NCBI RefSeq assembly: GCF_002000245.1
Contig: NZ_MTCM01000001.1
Location: 1,054,001-1,118,000, forward strand
Length of the DNA stretch: 64,000 nucleotides
Reading direction: 5' to 3'
DNA from: Sphingobacterium sp. CZ-UAM
GTDB lineage: Bacteria; Bacteroidota; Bacteroidia; Sphingobacteriales; Sphingobacteriaceae
The notes under the pieces were generated by a model. That model was not told the DNA's origin, made no database searches, and worked only from the letters and a program-made list of their open reading frames with translations. The position numbers and the translations under genes are program-made. The stretch's first letter is position 1. The number at the start of each line of letters is the position of its first letter. Below are positions 37,244 to 46,968 of this stretch, one piece after another.

Positions 37244-38386
37244 TTAATTTCCAAAAATTTTGGCTAATTCCTGGTGTAACAGTTCACCTTTGATATTGAT
37301 GGCGACAATGTTTCCTTGAGGATCCACCAGATAATTTTGCGGTACGGCACGCACGCCATACAGCACTGCTGCCTCATTGCTCCAGCCCTTTAGATCGGCG
37401 ACATGTATCCAAGGCAATCCATCATCCTTAATGGCCTTTAACCAGGCATTTTTTCCTTTTGTATCATCCAGCGAAACCGCGAGCACTTCCAGGCCCTTAT
37501 TTTTATATTTGTTGTACGCCTTCAATAAGTTGGGGTTTTCAGCACGGCAGGGACTACACCAGCTTGCCCAAAAGTCGATCAGCACATACTGACCTTTAAA
37601 ATCGGATACCCTGACCAATTTTCCTTCCGTATCCGGCTGGGAAAAATTAGGTGCCTTATTACCGATTTTCACACTTCTCTCCGCCAAAAAACGTGCTTCC
37701 AACTGCCGCGCATTTGTCATTTGACGCACCTCCTTGGACAGCTTCAAAAACAAAGGTTCAATTTCACTGAGCTTGCGTTTATTGGCTGCATCAATAAGCG
37801 CGTCCACCGCAAAGATGGAATTGGGATTTTTGGCAGCGAATGCCAGCTCTTTTACCCGCCGGGCTTCAAACCGCGCCTCAAACTTTTCATGGATAGCCTT
37901 ATACTGCGCGTTGGCATCAGGAGCATCCTGCTTTACGGCCGAAAAGGCCTTATTCCCCGCATCAATGATATCCATAAAACCACCGCCAATTTCATTTAAG
38001 TAAGCGACGTAGGCATTATGCAATGGCGATCCTATTATCGCAGCGGTACGCAGCGAATCTTTGATAGTCATGTTGTAGGTTTCATTGCCCAAATAAAAAT
38101 ATAACCGATCGCCAATATTTTGTGCGATCAATTTCCCCTTACCGTCCTGATCAAACACCATTCGGGAGTAAGCGGGCTCCTCTACGGTTCCTTTGAAACT
38201 AAACTTGCCATCCACGATAGCCGATGAATCCGAGGCTGGAAATCCATCTTTTGTATAATCGAGATATACTTTTTTGCCATTGAAAGCTTTTGGTGCAGTT
38301 CCCTTGATCAGAAAGCCCGCTTGCTGCGCAAAAGATGTCAAGGGCAAAAATGCCAGCGCTAAGGCAGCTATTTTTAAATTTTTCAT
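37244..38386 (-). CDS. TlpA-like thioredoxin-fold protein with N-terminal DUF4369-like domain
   Basis: A 380-aa exported protein (signal peptide ending at SFAQQ). Residues of about 22-125 (FLIKGTAPKAFNGKKVYLDYTKDG) form the beta-rich domain often joined to Bacteroidota TlpA proteins; a helical linker follows; from about 240 comes a thioredoxin/AhpC fold (VKIGNKAPNFSQPDTEGK) with the redox pair in FWASWCSPCRAENPNL and a cis-Pro in RAVPQNYLVD. It is likely a thiol:disulfide reductase or peroxidase of the periplasm. Such proteins often close SusC/D operons with DUF4843 and PKD-like lipoproteins, where their role is not established. It is the last gene of the sigma/anti-sigma-controlled cluster. 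Confidence 0.88.
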   Translation of the reverse strand: MKNLKIAALALAFLPLTSFAQQAGFLIKGTAPKAFNGKKVYLDYTKDGFPASDSSAIVDGKFSFKGTVEEPAYSRMVFDQDGKGKLIAQNIGDRLYFYLGNETYNMTIKDSLRTAAIIGSPLHNAYVAYLNEIGGGFMDIIDAGNKAFSAVKQDAPDANAQYKAIHEKFEARFEARRVKELAFAAKNPNSIFAVDALIDAANKRKLSEIEPLFLKLSKEVRQMTNARQLEARFLAERSVKIGNKAPNFSQPDTEGKLVRVSDFKGQYVLIDFWASWCSPCRAENPNLLKAYNKYKNKGLEVLAVSLDDTKGKNAWLKAIKDDGLPWIHVADLKGWSNEAAVLYGVRAVPQNYLVDPQGNIVAINIKGELLHQELAKIFGN

Positions 38387-38419
38387 GTTTATATGATTAG
38401 ATGTTATATTGTTCTTTTT

Positions 38420-39871
38420 TTACTTACGCCAGGTCATATCCACAGGATTTCCGGGAAGACCGTCAATTGTTTTGAGCAGATCGCCGTTTTTCCCTACCCG
38501 GATGTCCATATAATACAGGGCACCTTCTGCCCCCGCAATCAATGTATTCTCATCATCATCCAATTTGAGCAGGCTGACATCCGATTTGATGGCTGCCTTC
38601 AACAGTTCCACCTGCTGATTGAGCGGATTATAGCGAAACACCTGATTTTTATAGGCCACATAGATGTACCCATTGCGGGTGGCCACCATCTTTGTTTCGG
38701 TATTTATCCATTCTTGTTTTATAAAGAGTCTCTTATGTATTGCCGTGACCATAAACGGACCATTAAAATTTGCATTGAACTTCAGTTCATAGAGTTGACC
38801 ACTACTATCCTTCGCATAAGCGTAGGTATCCGTGTTATTGATCTGTACCATTTTAATCAGATCCATGCCCACCTTTGTTGGATCAAAAAATTCAGTATTG
38901 ACGGGACTATACTGTGTACCAAAATACATCGGACTACCATATATATTGATTCGGATAAACTGCTTTTTATTTTTTTCGAAAGCAATTACACTATAGTTGT
39001 TGTCTACCGTAGTCAATATAATTTCTGGTGCTAATTCGTAGTCCCCATCCGCATAAGTTCCAAACATGCCATAGGTATTTGATTGATCCCAGGTATTCGT
39101 TGTTCCGCCATAAAATTTGCCATTGATGACGCCCATCATTACTCCTTGCGGATGGGCGATCAGATTTCCGACAGCAATCGTCGCTGGAGCCAGAAAAAAG
39201 TTATCGTGCAGTGTACCGGGTTTTACCGCTTCTTTAACTAAGTTGTTGACATCGAGACGCACACCTGCCCGTTTGGAAATAATCCAGTATCCTAATGGGG
39301 TATTTCCCGTGAACTGGTTTTTTAGGTAGTGGATATACATCGGATCCGGTGGTAATGGTTCGCGATTGATCGCCTCATAAATATTGGCTTGTACGCTATT
39401 GTCAGGTTTTATAAAGGACAGCTTACTGATCCCATTCTGGACGGATAACACGAGTGATCCCCGCGAAAAAGCCGTTGCTCCCTGGATTTTGAAATTATAG
39501 AAATATTTCATTCCATTGGCCGTATTGGTCACCGTAAGACGCGCTGTGTATCTCTTGGCCTGAAGTCCAAAAACGATGCGCAGTGCAGGACCTTCATAGT
39601 GGTTGGCTTCGGGGATAACTGCCTCTGGTACATCGATGCGCCAGTTACATTTCAATGAAGCCGCATCGATACCCGTAATTTTGGGTGCTATAATAAGACT
39701 ATCGCCAACCGAAGCTTCATACAAAGTGTCCAATCCTGTAATCTGCGGTCCCTCAGGCATATCGATCGCATAATTCCCCTTATCCTTATAACAGCCACCG
39801 AAAACCAATAAGGTTAAAGACACAATGGCAAAAAATAATATTGCTCTTAACCTGTTTACATTTCTTTTCAT
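38420..39871 (-). CDS. PKD-like family surface lipoprotein
   Basis: A 483-aa lipoprotein with lipobox LVFGGC. It starts with a PKD/Ig-like module (GPQITGLDTLYEASVGDSLIIAPKITGIDAASLKCNWRID) followed by a long repetitive beta region (FSRGSLVLSVQNGISKLSFIKPD ... NGYIYVAYKNQVFRYNPLNQQVELL ... EGALYYMDIRVG) that looks like a propeller. No catalytic motif. I set the start at 39871, one base after the stop of the preceding gene; the longer frame from 39898 would overlap it by 26 bp. In this position of SusC/D operons such lipoproteins probably bind the substrate at the surface, as SusE/F do. Confidence 0.8.
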   Translation of the reverse strand: MKRNVNRLRAILFFAIVSLTLLVFGGCYKDKGNYAIDMPEGPQITGLDTLYEASVGDSLIIAPKITGIDAASLKCNWRIDVPEAVIPEANHYEGPALRIVFGLQAKRYTARLTVTNTANGMKYFYNFKIQGATAFSRGSLVLSVQNGISKLSFIKPDNSVQANIYEAINREPLPPDPMYIHYLKNQFTGNTPLGYWIISKRAGVRLDVNNLVKEAVKPGTLHDNFFLAPATIAVGNLIAHPQGVMMGVINGKFYGGTTNTWDQSNTYGMFGTYADGDYELAPEIILTTVDNNYSVIAFEKNKKQFIRINIYGSPMYFGTQYSPVNTEFFDPTKVGMDLIKMVQINNTDTYAYAKDSSGQLYELKFNANFNGPFMVTAIHKRLFIKQEWINTETKMVATRNGYIYVAYKNQVFRYNPLNQQVELLKAAIKSDVSLLKLDDDENTLIAGAEGALYYMDIRVGKNGDLLKTIDGLPGNPVDMTWRK

Positions 39872-39872
39872 C

Positions 39873-40673
39873 TTATCTGACTTCCTTTCCTGATTCATCT
39901 ATAAAATAATACTTACCCGAAGCGCTATTTTTTCTCAATAGAATGCTTCGGTTTGGATTGTCCACGTGATAGAACTGATAGGTCTGTCCATTATCTTTAC
40001 TGCTCAGCACATAATTCTTTTCCGGGTGATCTTTGACCCACTTAAAGGGATCATTGAGCATCATCAAAAGGAGATTGACAAAGTAGAGATTCTTGGGTGC
40101 ATCAAGTCCAACCGTAGAAAGCGAACGCTGTTCGGTCACAATTAAGAAGAGCTGATGTTTTACCCGCGAATAATTATCAAGCCACATTGTCCACCAGGCA
40201 GGCTGCTCCAATTGGGCCGAAATAATAATACGCGCCCGTATCAGTGCTGGGTTTTCAACCCCAAAGTCATTACTTGCCTTAAGTTTTACGAGCAGTGACA
40301 CAGATTGATTTTCAAGTTCGCTGATATTGTGCACTATAATGGGCAACAGCGCCCGGCCAGCATTACTTTCTATGGTATAGGCCGGTTTAAGCTGATCATA
40401 ATGCAGATCGGTACGTGCCGTTGATGAATCCTTTTCCACGAAAGCCTCGTATTGCCGCGCTTGCTGATCACGGTATCCCATCACTTTGACGGGAACAAAA
40501 ATGGTATCCTCTGCCTTGGTCATATCATAAGCAAAAGTGTATACAATGCTATCCCGATCAGCGTCGCTCAAATCAAAATAAACATTTGCGGCCCTATCGT
40601 AGGTCGTTAAAACCGCCTTTTTGCAAGAACACAGTAGCGGCAGAAGCAGAAGTAATAAAATAGTTTTTTTCAT
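39873..40673 (-). CDS. DUF4843-type lipoprotein
   Basis: A 266-aa lipoprotein (MKKTILLLLLLPLLCSC, Cys at residue 17). The sequence NVYFDLSDADRDSIVYTFAYDMTKAEDTIFVPVKVMGYRDQQ fits DUF4843, a family almost always encoded right after susD. Beta-rich, with no enzymatic motif. It lies 12 bp after susD and is followed, after one base, by the PKD-like lipoprotein gene, suggesting tight co-expression. A surface ligand-binding accessory of the SusC/D complex is the best guess; the function of the family is not established. Confidence 0.82.
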   Translation of the reverse strand: MKKTILLLLLLPLLCSCKKAVLTTYDRAANVYFDLSDADRDSIVYTFAYDMTKAEDTIFVPVKVMGYRDQQARQYEAFVEKDSSTARTDLHYDQLKPAYTIESNAGRALLPIIVHNISELENQSVSLLVKLKASNDFGVENPALIRARIIISAQLEQPAWWTMWLDNYSRVKHQLFLIVTEQRSLSTVGLDAPKNLYFVNLLLMMLNDPFKWVKDHPEKNYVLSSKDNGQTYQFYHVDNPNRSILLRKNSASGKYYFIDESGKEVR

Positions 40674-40685
40674 TTTGGTTACTAT

Positions 40686-42179
40686 TTACCGTTGTCCATA
40701 AATTATTTCATCATCAGGCAGCGGCCATACATAAATTTGTTGACTGGCCGGAATTGTGGTGCCTTGCTGTCCAATAATCGGTAGATTCAGCCGCTTATAG
40801 GCGAAAAACAATTGTCCTTCGGCAAACATTTCTTTACGGTACTCCTTCAGGAGTTCGCTTCGGAGTTTGGCATGGGTCGATATATCCACTTTCTGACCAA
40901 TGCCCCGATGTTCACGTACCTCATCAAGCCATGCTGCAGCCTGAGCGGGAGAAGTCTCGTAACTACATTCAGCCGCGATATAGTAGATTTCGGACAATCG
41001 GATCCCCGGCGCTACCAGATAATGCAGATTGGCCGCAAAACTGTCGCCCAGTGTATTCCTTCTATATTTATGAATAGATGATATAAAAGAATTCCCAACG
41101 CTTACCGTTCCAAACCATTGCGTATAGCGCATGTCACCGCCACCGGCTCCTGCAACCTCGTAAATGGTTTTTGCTTCATCCTGATCCAGGTAAATGGCGC
41201 TGTTGTTGTCCTGAAACCAGTCATTGTTATAGCTGCTGTTCATGGCCGGGATGTACCAGGCAAACAACAGCTCTTTATAGAAAACCCGATCTTTTTTGTC
41301 CGCATCTACAGCAAGGAAATCCGTGGCGTTGGTCCACGGGAATTTTTTGGCATCGATCACTTCACGTGCGCTCAGCAGTGCTTTTATTTTATCTCCCTTA
41401 TAGAGATAGGTACGTGCCAGTAATCCACAAACGGCATAATAGTTGAGCCGGTGCCTTCTGTTCTGTAAAAAGAGGCTCTTGTCCTGCAGCTCTGAATTTT
41501 TCAAGGTGTCTCCGACAGTAGGATAGCCAACCACGTAGGATTTCAGGCGGATGGGATCAACCTTGAGCAATTCTTTGGCTTCTTCCAGATCCCGGATCAC
41601 CGAATCCAGAAGTTGTGAGACCGTGGACAGTTTAGTAGATTTATTGGAATAGGTCGTTACATAGGGAATGGCTTCAATCTTGTCATTTACAGCCGGAGCT
41701 GGACCAAATAGTCGCAAAGCATCAAAATGGAGGTAGGCTCTCAAGGCCAGCGACTCCCCTTTAATCAGTTGATAATTGCTTCCCGTAAATAACTGCTTTT
41801 TACGGTCAATTTCACCAAGTATCAGATTGGCATTGACAATACCATTGTATAAACCCTTCCAGATATTGTCCTTTCGACCAATAAAGTTACCGTCATTGTA
41901 CTTAAACAACTTGGTCTGCTGATACCGCAAGGGATCATTACTTGACAGCGCATAGTTCTGCGCCAGCACCTCCGGCGTTCCGATGGTCAGCTCCTTGCCA
42001 TAGAGATCATCTTTAGCACATCGCGTATATACGCCGATCAGGGCTTCCTTGAAACCATCCTCGGTAGAAAAGAGGACCGACTTGTCGATTTCGCTTTCAG
42101 GTTGTATATCCAGCCACTTGGAGCAAGAAAGCGTACTCAGGGCTGTGAACAGTATTAAAACTATAGTTAACTTCTTCAT
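40686..42179 (-). CDS. SusD/RagB surface lipoprotein of the FecI/FecR-controlled locus
   Basis: A 497-aa lipoprotein (MKKLTIVLILFTALSTLSC, Cys at residue 19) followed by SKWLDIQPESEIDKSVLFSTEDGFKEALIGVYT, the usual SusD opening. KGESLALRAYLHFDALRLFGPAP is the central helix motif, and LRSELLKEYRKEMFAEGQLFFAYKRLNLP the C-terminal one; the protein ends VWPLPDDEIIYGQR. It pairs with the STN-type SusC encoded 43 bp upstream. Smaller than the xylan SusDs, as is common in loci for peptides or other non-glycan nutrients; the substrate cannot be read from sequence. Confidence 0.94.
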   Translation of the reverse strand: MKKLTIVLILFTALSTLSCSKWLDIQPESEIDKSVLFSTEDGFKEALIGVYTRCAKDDLYGKELTIGTPEVLAQNYALSSNDPLRYQQTKLFKYNDGNFIGRKDNIWKGLYNGIVNANLILGEIDRKKQLFTGSNYQLIKGESLALRAYLHFDALRLFGPAPAVNDKIEAIPYVTTYSNKSTKLSTVSQLLDSVIRDLEEAKELLKVDPIRLKSYVVGYPTVGDTLKNSELQDKSLFLQNRRHRLNYYAVCGLLARTYLYKGDKIKALLSAREVIDAKKFPWTNATDFLAVDADKKDRVFYKELLFAWYIPAMNSSYNNDWFQDNNSAIYLDQDEAKTIYEVAGAGGGDMRYTQWFGTVSVGNSFISSIHKYRRNTLGDSFAANLHYLVAPGIRLSEIYYIAAECSYETSPAQAAAWLDEVREHRGIGQKVDISTHAKLRSELLKEYRKEMFAEGQLFFAYKRLNLPIIGQQGTTIPASQQIYVWPLPDDEIIYGQR

Positions 42180-42222
42180 CTGTACATATTTTTTCCATCC
42201 GTTGGATGGGACTTACCATCTT

Positions 42223-45200
42223 TTATAATCCTGCCTGTAGGGTAAAAGTCACACTGCGGGCAAATGGGTACGTAATTCCGCGTTCTACTTTCACCGAAGA
42301 CCAACGAAAAATATCATTTGCGACAAGTCCGACACGCAGGCTTGACAGCGCCAGTTTTTTCGACAGTGCTTTTCCAGCATCGTAAGAAAGATTCAGTGAC
42401 TGCAGGGCAAATAAATTGTCGGGCATAATAAAACGCGAGGATACCCGCGTCTGCCCCAGATCCTGTATGCTTTTGTAAAAGGTCACATCGCCAGGATTTT
42501 TCCACTTTTCCTCCAGGACTCTACTGTCCACATTATAGCGCGGGTCAGCATTTTCGACACGGTCTACCAAGGTTTGGTTATAGGTTTTACCTCCTATCCG
42601 CGTCTGGAAATAGGCGACCATCATAAACTGCTTGTAGCGCAGTGTCCCTCCAAAAAATCCTTCCATTTTTGGTGTGGCCACCCCGACGACATCAATATCC
42701 CGTGCATCCCAGTCATACGATAATGTGCCATTTTTTTTGATATACACTTCTTTGCCGTTTTCAGGATCTATTCCCAAAGAAGGTACGGCATATATAGCAT
42801 CCAACGACTGGCCTTCTTTATAACGGAGCAAGGGTACGGCCATTAAATCACTCCCCTGCTGTGCTTCATCGACGCGTTCGTTGTAGCTCTTCAGCGCATT
42901 AGAAATACGTACGATTTTATTTCTGTTCCGTACCAAATTTGCCAATAGACTCAGGGTCCATTTTTCTTTTTTAAGGGCAATCCAATTGGCATTGAGTTCA
43001 AATCCTTTGTTTTCAAGATCGCCCAGATTCTCTTTATAAGAGCTGAATCCTGTAGAAGGTGCCAGGTTGATATCGGCCAGGATATCACGGGTAATCTTAT
43101 GGTAATAGCGTGGCGAAAGCGTCAAACGATCAAGCCAAAGTCCAAGATCAAGACCGACATCGGTACTCTGGGTCTTCTGCCAGGTCAGGTTTTCATTGCC
43201 ATAGTTACGGACCGTACTTCCCAGACCCGAGGAATACCAATTGCTCTTATCGTAACTATAAGTTGTCCGCGACATGTAAGGATCGAACTGTACAGAGCCC
43301 GTCACTCCTATCGTAGCGCGGAGTCGCAACTGGCTGACTACATTGTTGGCAAACCATTTTTCCTTATGCATATTCCAGCCGATTCCTGTCGACCAAAAGG
43401 GAGCAGTACGCTTGTTGGATCCAAATTTGGAAGAGCCATCAATTCGGACAGTTGCATCCATCAGATAACGGTTATCATATGAATAATTGGCACTGAGAAA
43501 GGCACCAAATAGCCTGGAGGCACCCAAGCTGCTCGAAGGACTCGCATTCTCCGCATATCCCTTGGCAAATCCCACACTGGTAAATCGATCATTCGGAAAG
43601 CCAATCGCTTTGAAAGAACGCTCATCATAGCTTTCTGTCCGGATATTTGTTCCCCCAACCACATTGAAGCTATGTAGATCAATCGTACGCATCCAATTGA
43701 GCCGTAGGTTTGCATCCCAATACAATTCATTGTTTGTATAGCTGGTATAACTACCCTTTTCGTCTGTTTGTGCTGTAGGATAGAAATAAAAATCATTGGC
43801 TAAGGGCGAGCGGAAATTATCATTCGTATTCAAGCGTTTCAACAAACTTACCTGTCCGCGCAGGCGAAGTCCATTGCTGAGGTCAAAATCACCGGAGAAA
43901 TTGTTCAGCAATTCGGTATAGCCCAGGTTATTGAAACTATTCAACGTCGCATTGTAAAGTGGATTCAAGACATATTCCCGTTGTGCACTTCCCGAATTTG
44001 CCACCCTTGTCCATACATCAGCCTCCTGTATAATATTACCCTGATCATCTGTCATGCGGTAGTAAGGATTCATCCGGACATAATCCGCAAAATTTCCATA
44101 AGGAGATTCACGCCCGTCGACCACTGTTACGGCAAGCTCGTTCTGAAATCTAAATTTACCTCTGAGGTTATAGCTAAAGTTTAGTCCGCCCGAATATTGA
44201 TTTCTTCCCGAGCCTTTCATCACACCAGGTCTGGTCTGATAACGCATGTCTACGCCATAGCGGAACGTCTCCGAACCACCTTCCAGATAAAGGCCGTGCT
44301 TTTGCCCCACCGCAGTCCGTACAGGCTGCGACAGCCAATAGGTATCCACACCGCCAAGCACATTGGCCAGCTTTTGATAATACAGTTCATCCAAGACATC
44401 CTGTGGTTGCCGCTGAATCGTGGCGTCATACAGCCCGGCCAGCTTCTCATAGGCCAATTTATCAGCAGCATGCAAAACATCGTATCCGGTCAGGTCGGGC
44501 ATATTTACATTGCTCTCATGTGTATAAGTCAATTGTAATTTGCCGTCCTTGGGCATTTTTGTTGTAATGACCATCACACCGTTGGCCGCTCTCGAACCGT
44601 ATATGGCGGTTGCAGCAGCATCTTTCAAGATCGTGACACTTTCAATACGGGTCATGTCCAGGTCGAGCACCTTTTGTACACTTACTTCAAAACCATTTAA
44701 TATAAAGGCCGGCATATTGATTGTGGTCGTGATATTATCCCTTCGCAGCACTTCATTCCCTCCGGTTGGTAATGCAGAAGATCCACGCACATTGATATTT
44801 GGCAGAGCATTGGGATTGGATCCAGCCAGATTGTTGTCGAGCAATTTAAACGATGGGTCGAACACCTGCATCGCTTGTAAGACGTTTTGCGGATTTACCT
44901 GCCGTAACTCGTCGCCGCTTTTAGTAATTGCTGTTCCCGTGTAGGAATCTTTTTTTAGCACCTGATAACCGGTGACAACGACCTGCTCCAATGCATTCGC
45001 TTCTTCTTCCATCACTACACTGTACTCTTCTTTGTTTTCCACCAAAGCGAGGGTATAGTTTTTATAGCCAACCCGACTTAATGTAAGCGGTTGCATAGTG
45101 CTGGTAAAAGAAAAACGTCCTTCTTTATCGGCCACAGCGATGGTATTGCCCAGCTGTGAAATATTCACGTCGGAAAGCGGCGTACGGTCTTTCCCAAGGA

Positions 45201-45594
45201 CTTGTCCGCGGATCTGATTCTGGGATGATTTTTCTATTTTGGGGTGGCTTGTGGGCTCGGATTTCCGTGAACTTGATTTCCTTTCCAGAAAAATCGTCTT
45301 CGATTCAATCGTGTAGCCGATTTGCTGCGGACTTAGAATTTTATCAAGAAATAATTTAAGGGGCATTTTGTCCGCTTTAATTGAAATTGGCTTTGCCGAC
45401 TCCAACATCTTTTTGGCTCCGAGGACCTCATAGTTCGTCTGCATTTTGACCGCTTTAAGCACATCCATCAGTGGGACATTACGTCCGGCATAGGTTACGG
45501 TTTGCGCGTTTACTTTATGGCCTAGCTGGAATAAGACAGCAAAAACGAGCCATAAAAGGGGTCTGGTCGCTTGTGAAAAACAACTTAATTTCAT
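42223..45594 (-). CDS. SusC/RagA transporter with N-terminal STN signalling domain
   Basis: A 1123-aa TonB-dependent transporter that also signals to an anti-sigma factor. After the signal peptide (ending KVNAQ) comes an STN domain (about 32-110: VPLMDVLKAVKMQTNYEVLGAKKML ... KLFLDKILSPQQIGYTIESKTIFLERK), then a carboxypeptidase-regulatory-like domain (RGQVLGKDRTPLSDVNISQLGN), the signature LEQVVVTGYQVLKKDSYTG, a plug (MPAFILNGFEVS, SVTILKDAAATAIYGSRAANGVMVITTK) and the barrel, ending SVTFTLQAGL. STN transporters touch FecR in the periplasm when loaded; sigma factor and FecR genes lie immediately upstream, as expected. Confidence 0.95.
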   Translation of the reverse strand: MKLSCFSQATRPLLWLVFAVLFQLGHKVNAQTVTYAGRNVPLMDVLKAVKMQTNYEVLGAKKMLESAKPISIKADKMPLKLFLDKILSPQQIGYTIESKTIFLERKSSSRKSEPTSHPKIEKSSQNQIRGQVLGKDRTPLSDVNISQLGNTIAVADKEGRFSFTSTMQPLTLSRVGYKNYTLALVENKEEYSVVMEEEANALEQVVVTGYQVLKKDSYTGTAITKSGDELRQVNPQNVLQAMQVFDPSFKLLDNNLAGSNPNALPNINVRGSSALPTGGNEVLRRDNITTTINMPAFILNGFEVSVQKVLDLDMTRIESVTILKDAAATAIYGSRAANGVMVITTKMPKDGKLQLTYTHESNVNMPDLTGYDVLHAADKLAYEKLAGLYDATIQRQPQDVLDELYYQKLANVLGGVDTYWLSQPVRTAVGQKHGLYLEGGSETFRYGVDMRYQTRPGVMKGSGRNQYSGGLNFSYNLRGKFRFQNELAVTVVDGRESPYGNFADYVRMNPYYRMTDDQGNIIQEADVWTRVANSGSAQREYVLNPLYNATLNSFNNLGYTELLNNFSGDFDLSNGLRLRGQVSLLKRLNTNDNFRSPLANDFYFYPTAQTDEKGSYTSYTNNELYWDANLRLNWMRTIDLHSFNVVGGTNIRTESYDERSFKAIGFPNDRFTSVGFAKGYAENASPSSSLGASRLFGAFLSANYSYDNRYLMDATVRIDGSSKFGSNKRTAPFWSTGIGWNMHKEKWFANNVVSQLRLRATIGVTGSVQFDPYMSRTTYSYDKSNWYSSGLGSTVRNYGNENLTWQKTQSTDVGLDLGLWLDRLTLSPRYYHKITRDILADINLAPSTGFSSYKENLGDLENKGFELNANWIALKKEKWTLSLLANLVRNRNKIVRISNALKSYNERVDEAQQGSDLMAVPLLRYKEGQSLDAIYAVPSLGIDPENGKEVYIKKNGTLSYDWDARDIDVVGVATPKMEGFFGGTLRYKQFMMVAYFQTRIGGKTYNQTLVDRVENADPRYNVDSRVLEEKWKNPGDVTFYKSIQDLGQTRVSSRFIMPDNLFALQSLNLSYDAGKALSKKLALSSLRVGLVANDIFRWSSVKVERGITYPFARSVTFTLQAGL

Positions 45595-45626
45595 TAATTC
45601 TAGTTAGTTTAGTTAGGTTAGATTGC

Positions 45627-45658
45627 AGGATCCATTGTTTAGATGGTAGGATCCACTG
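45627..45658. promoter_or_regulatory. Direct repeats AGGATCCAYTG, 21 bp apart, upstream of the STN-type SusC
   Basis: AGGATCCATTG (45627-45637) and AGGATCCACTG (45648-45658) are direct repeats two helical turns apart, 33 bp upstream of the SusC start in the gap after FecR. No TAnnTTTG box is visible nearby, which fits an alternative-sigma promoter. Regulatory role inferred only. Confidence 0.35.
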
Positions 45659-45706
45659 CCCAATTTGTTAATTCATATCGTTTGGTCAAGTATAATTTTA
45701 CGTTCT

Positions 45707-46903
45707 TTATTGCCCTCCTTTCTGTGCTTTAGGATCATTTTTTTCAATAATGAGTTTCCCGTCGTCCGTCAAATGATACGACAGATCCTGATCTTTTAAT
45801 ATTTTCAGGATGGTAGATAATTTGCTGGTTCTGAATGTTCCGCCAAAGAAGGAAACATCGGGTATATCACCTTTATAAACCACATCAACCGCATACCATT
45901 GCGACAGTTCATCCATGACCTGCCGAAGTGATTTTCCGTCAAAGTTGAATTTGCCGTATACCCAAGCCATTTCCTGCTGTATGTTGACCGGATGCTTGGA
46001 CAGCTGGCTTCCGGTGTTGACCGACTGGTCGCCGGGCAGTAAGGTCACGTTTTGGCCTTTAATCAATTCTTTTACCTGTACTTTACCCTCCAGCAAGGTT
46101 GTTTTTGTCTGTGTTGCTGTCGGATAGGCATTGATATTAAAGTGCGTTCCAAGCACCCGCACCTGCTGATTTTTGGTGTGCACAATAAAAGATTGATCTT
46201 TCCGTTTTGCAACTTCAAAATAGGCCTCACCCTGAAGACTGACCTCACGTCTGTCTTTCGCGAATTCCGTCGGGTAAGAAAGTATAGTCCCTGCATTTAG
46301 TTTGACCAAGGTACCATCCGGCAATGTGACTTCGTAAGTACCACCACGCGGAGTTTCTATCCGTGCAGACACCGATGCATTGATCGTCGCCACTTCATGG
46401 CCGTCGTTATAACGTATGCCAGAGCCATCGATCACGACTTGTTTTTCGCCATTATTCAAAGCATACTGTCTGCCATCCGAGAGCGTTATAATCGCCTGAT
46501 GGGAAGCCGGAAGGCGGTCATTTACAGTCCTCAGCTCGGTTTGAACCGGCTGGTTATTATCCGAATTCCAATACCACACAACCGAAAGCGCCAACAGCAC
46601 ACTGGCGGCAGCAAAGTAAGGCCATAAACGCTGCAACAGCCCAGATCTCTTTGTCGAAGGATGAAAGGAAACCTTGGCTTTTATCGACTCAAAATTACGT
46701 TGATTTTCAAAATGCTGCAGGCTGGCATAGGCCTCACGCTGTTGCGCCTCATCCAGGCAGCGTCTATAAATCTGTTTGTTCATCACGGATTCTTGTAGCC
46801 AGCGCTCCAAAAAAAGGCGGTTTTCGTCGCTGAGCGTACCCCGCATTTCTTGGAGGACAAGCGAACTGATATAGATAAATTTTTCTTCTTCTTTAGGACC
46901 CAT
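45707..46903 (-). CDS. FecR-family anti-sigma factor
   Basis: A 398-aa inner-membrane regulator that holds the ECF sigma factor until the STN-SusC transporter signals. The N-terminal cytoplasmic part (FIYISSLVLQEMRGTLSDENRLFLERWLQ) binds sigma; one membrane helix lies at about 92-112 (PYFAAASVLLALSVVWYW). The periplasmic FecR domain (IETPRGGTYEVTLPDGTLVKLNAGTILSYPTEF ... EAYFEVAKRKDQSFIVHTKNQQVRVLGTHFNINAY) is followed by a DUF4974-type STN-like end (FNFDGKSLRQVMDELSQWYAVDVVYKG). Downstream of the sigma gene and upstream of SusC, the classic FecI-FecR-SusC order. Confidence 0.95.
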   Translation of the reverse strand: MGPKEEEKFIYISSLVLQEMRGTLSDENRLFLERWLQESVMNKQIYRRCLDEAQQREAYASLQHFENQRNFESIKAKVSFHPSTKRSGLLQRLWPYFAAASVLLALSVVWYWNSDNNQPVQTELRTVNDRLPASHQAIITLSDGRQYALNNGEKQVVIDGSGIRYNDGHEVATINASVSARIETPRGGTYEVTLPDGTLVKLNAGTILSYPTEFAKDRREVSLQGEAYFEVAKRKDQSFIVHTKNQQVRVLGTHFNINAYPTATQTKTTLLEGKVQVKELIKGQNVTLLPGDQSVNTGSQLSKHPVNIQQEMAWVYGKFNFDGKSLRQVMDELSQWYAVDVVYKGDIPDVSFFGGTFRTSKLSTILKILKDQDLSYHLTDDGKLIIEKNDPKAQKGGQ

Positions 46904-46968
46904 TTTGAGCTATTTCATCTATAGATACCACACCGATTAGAAAAAGTACCAAAGACAATTAAAAAAAA

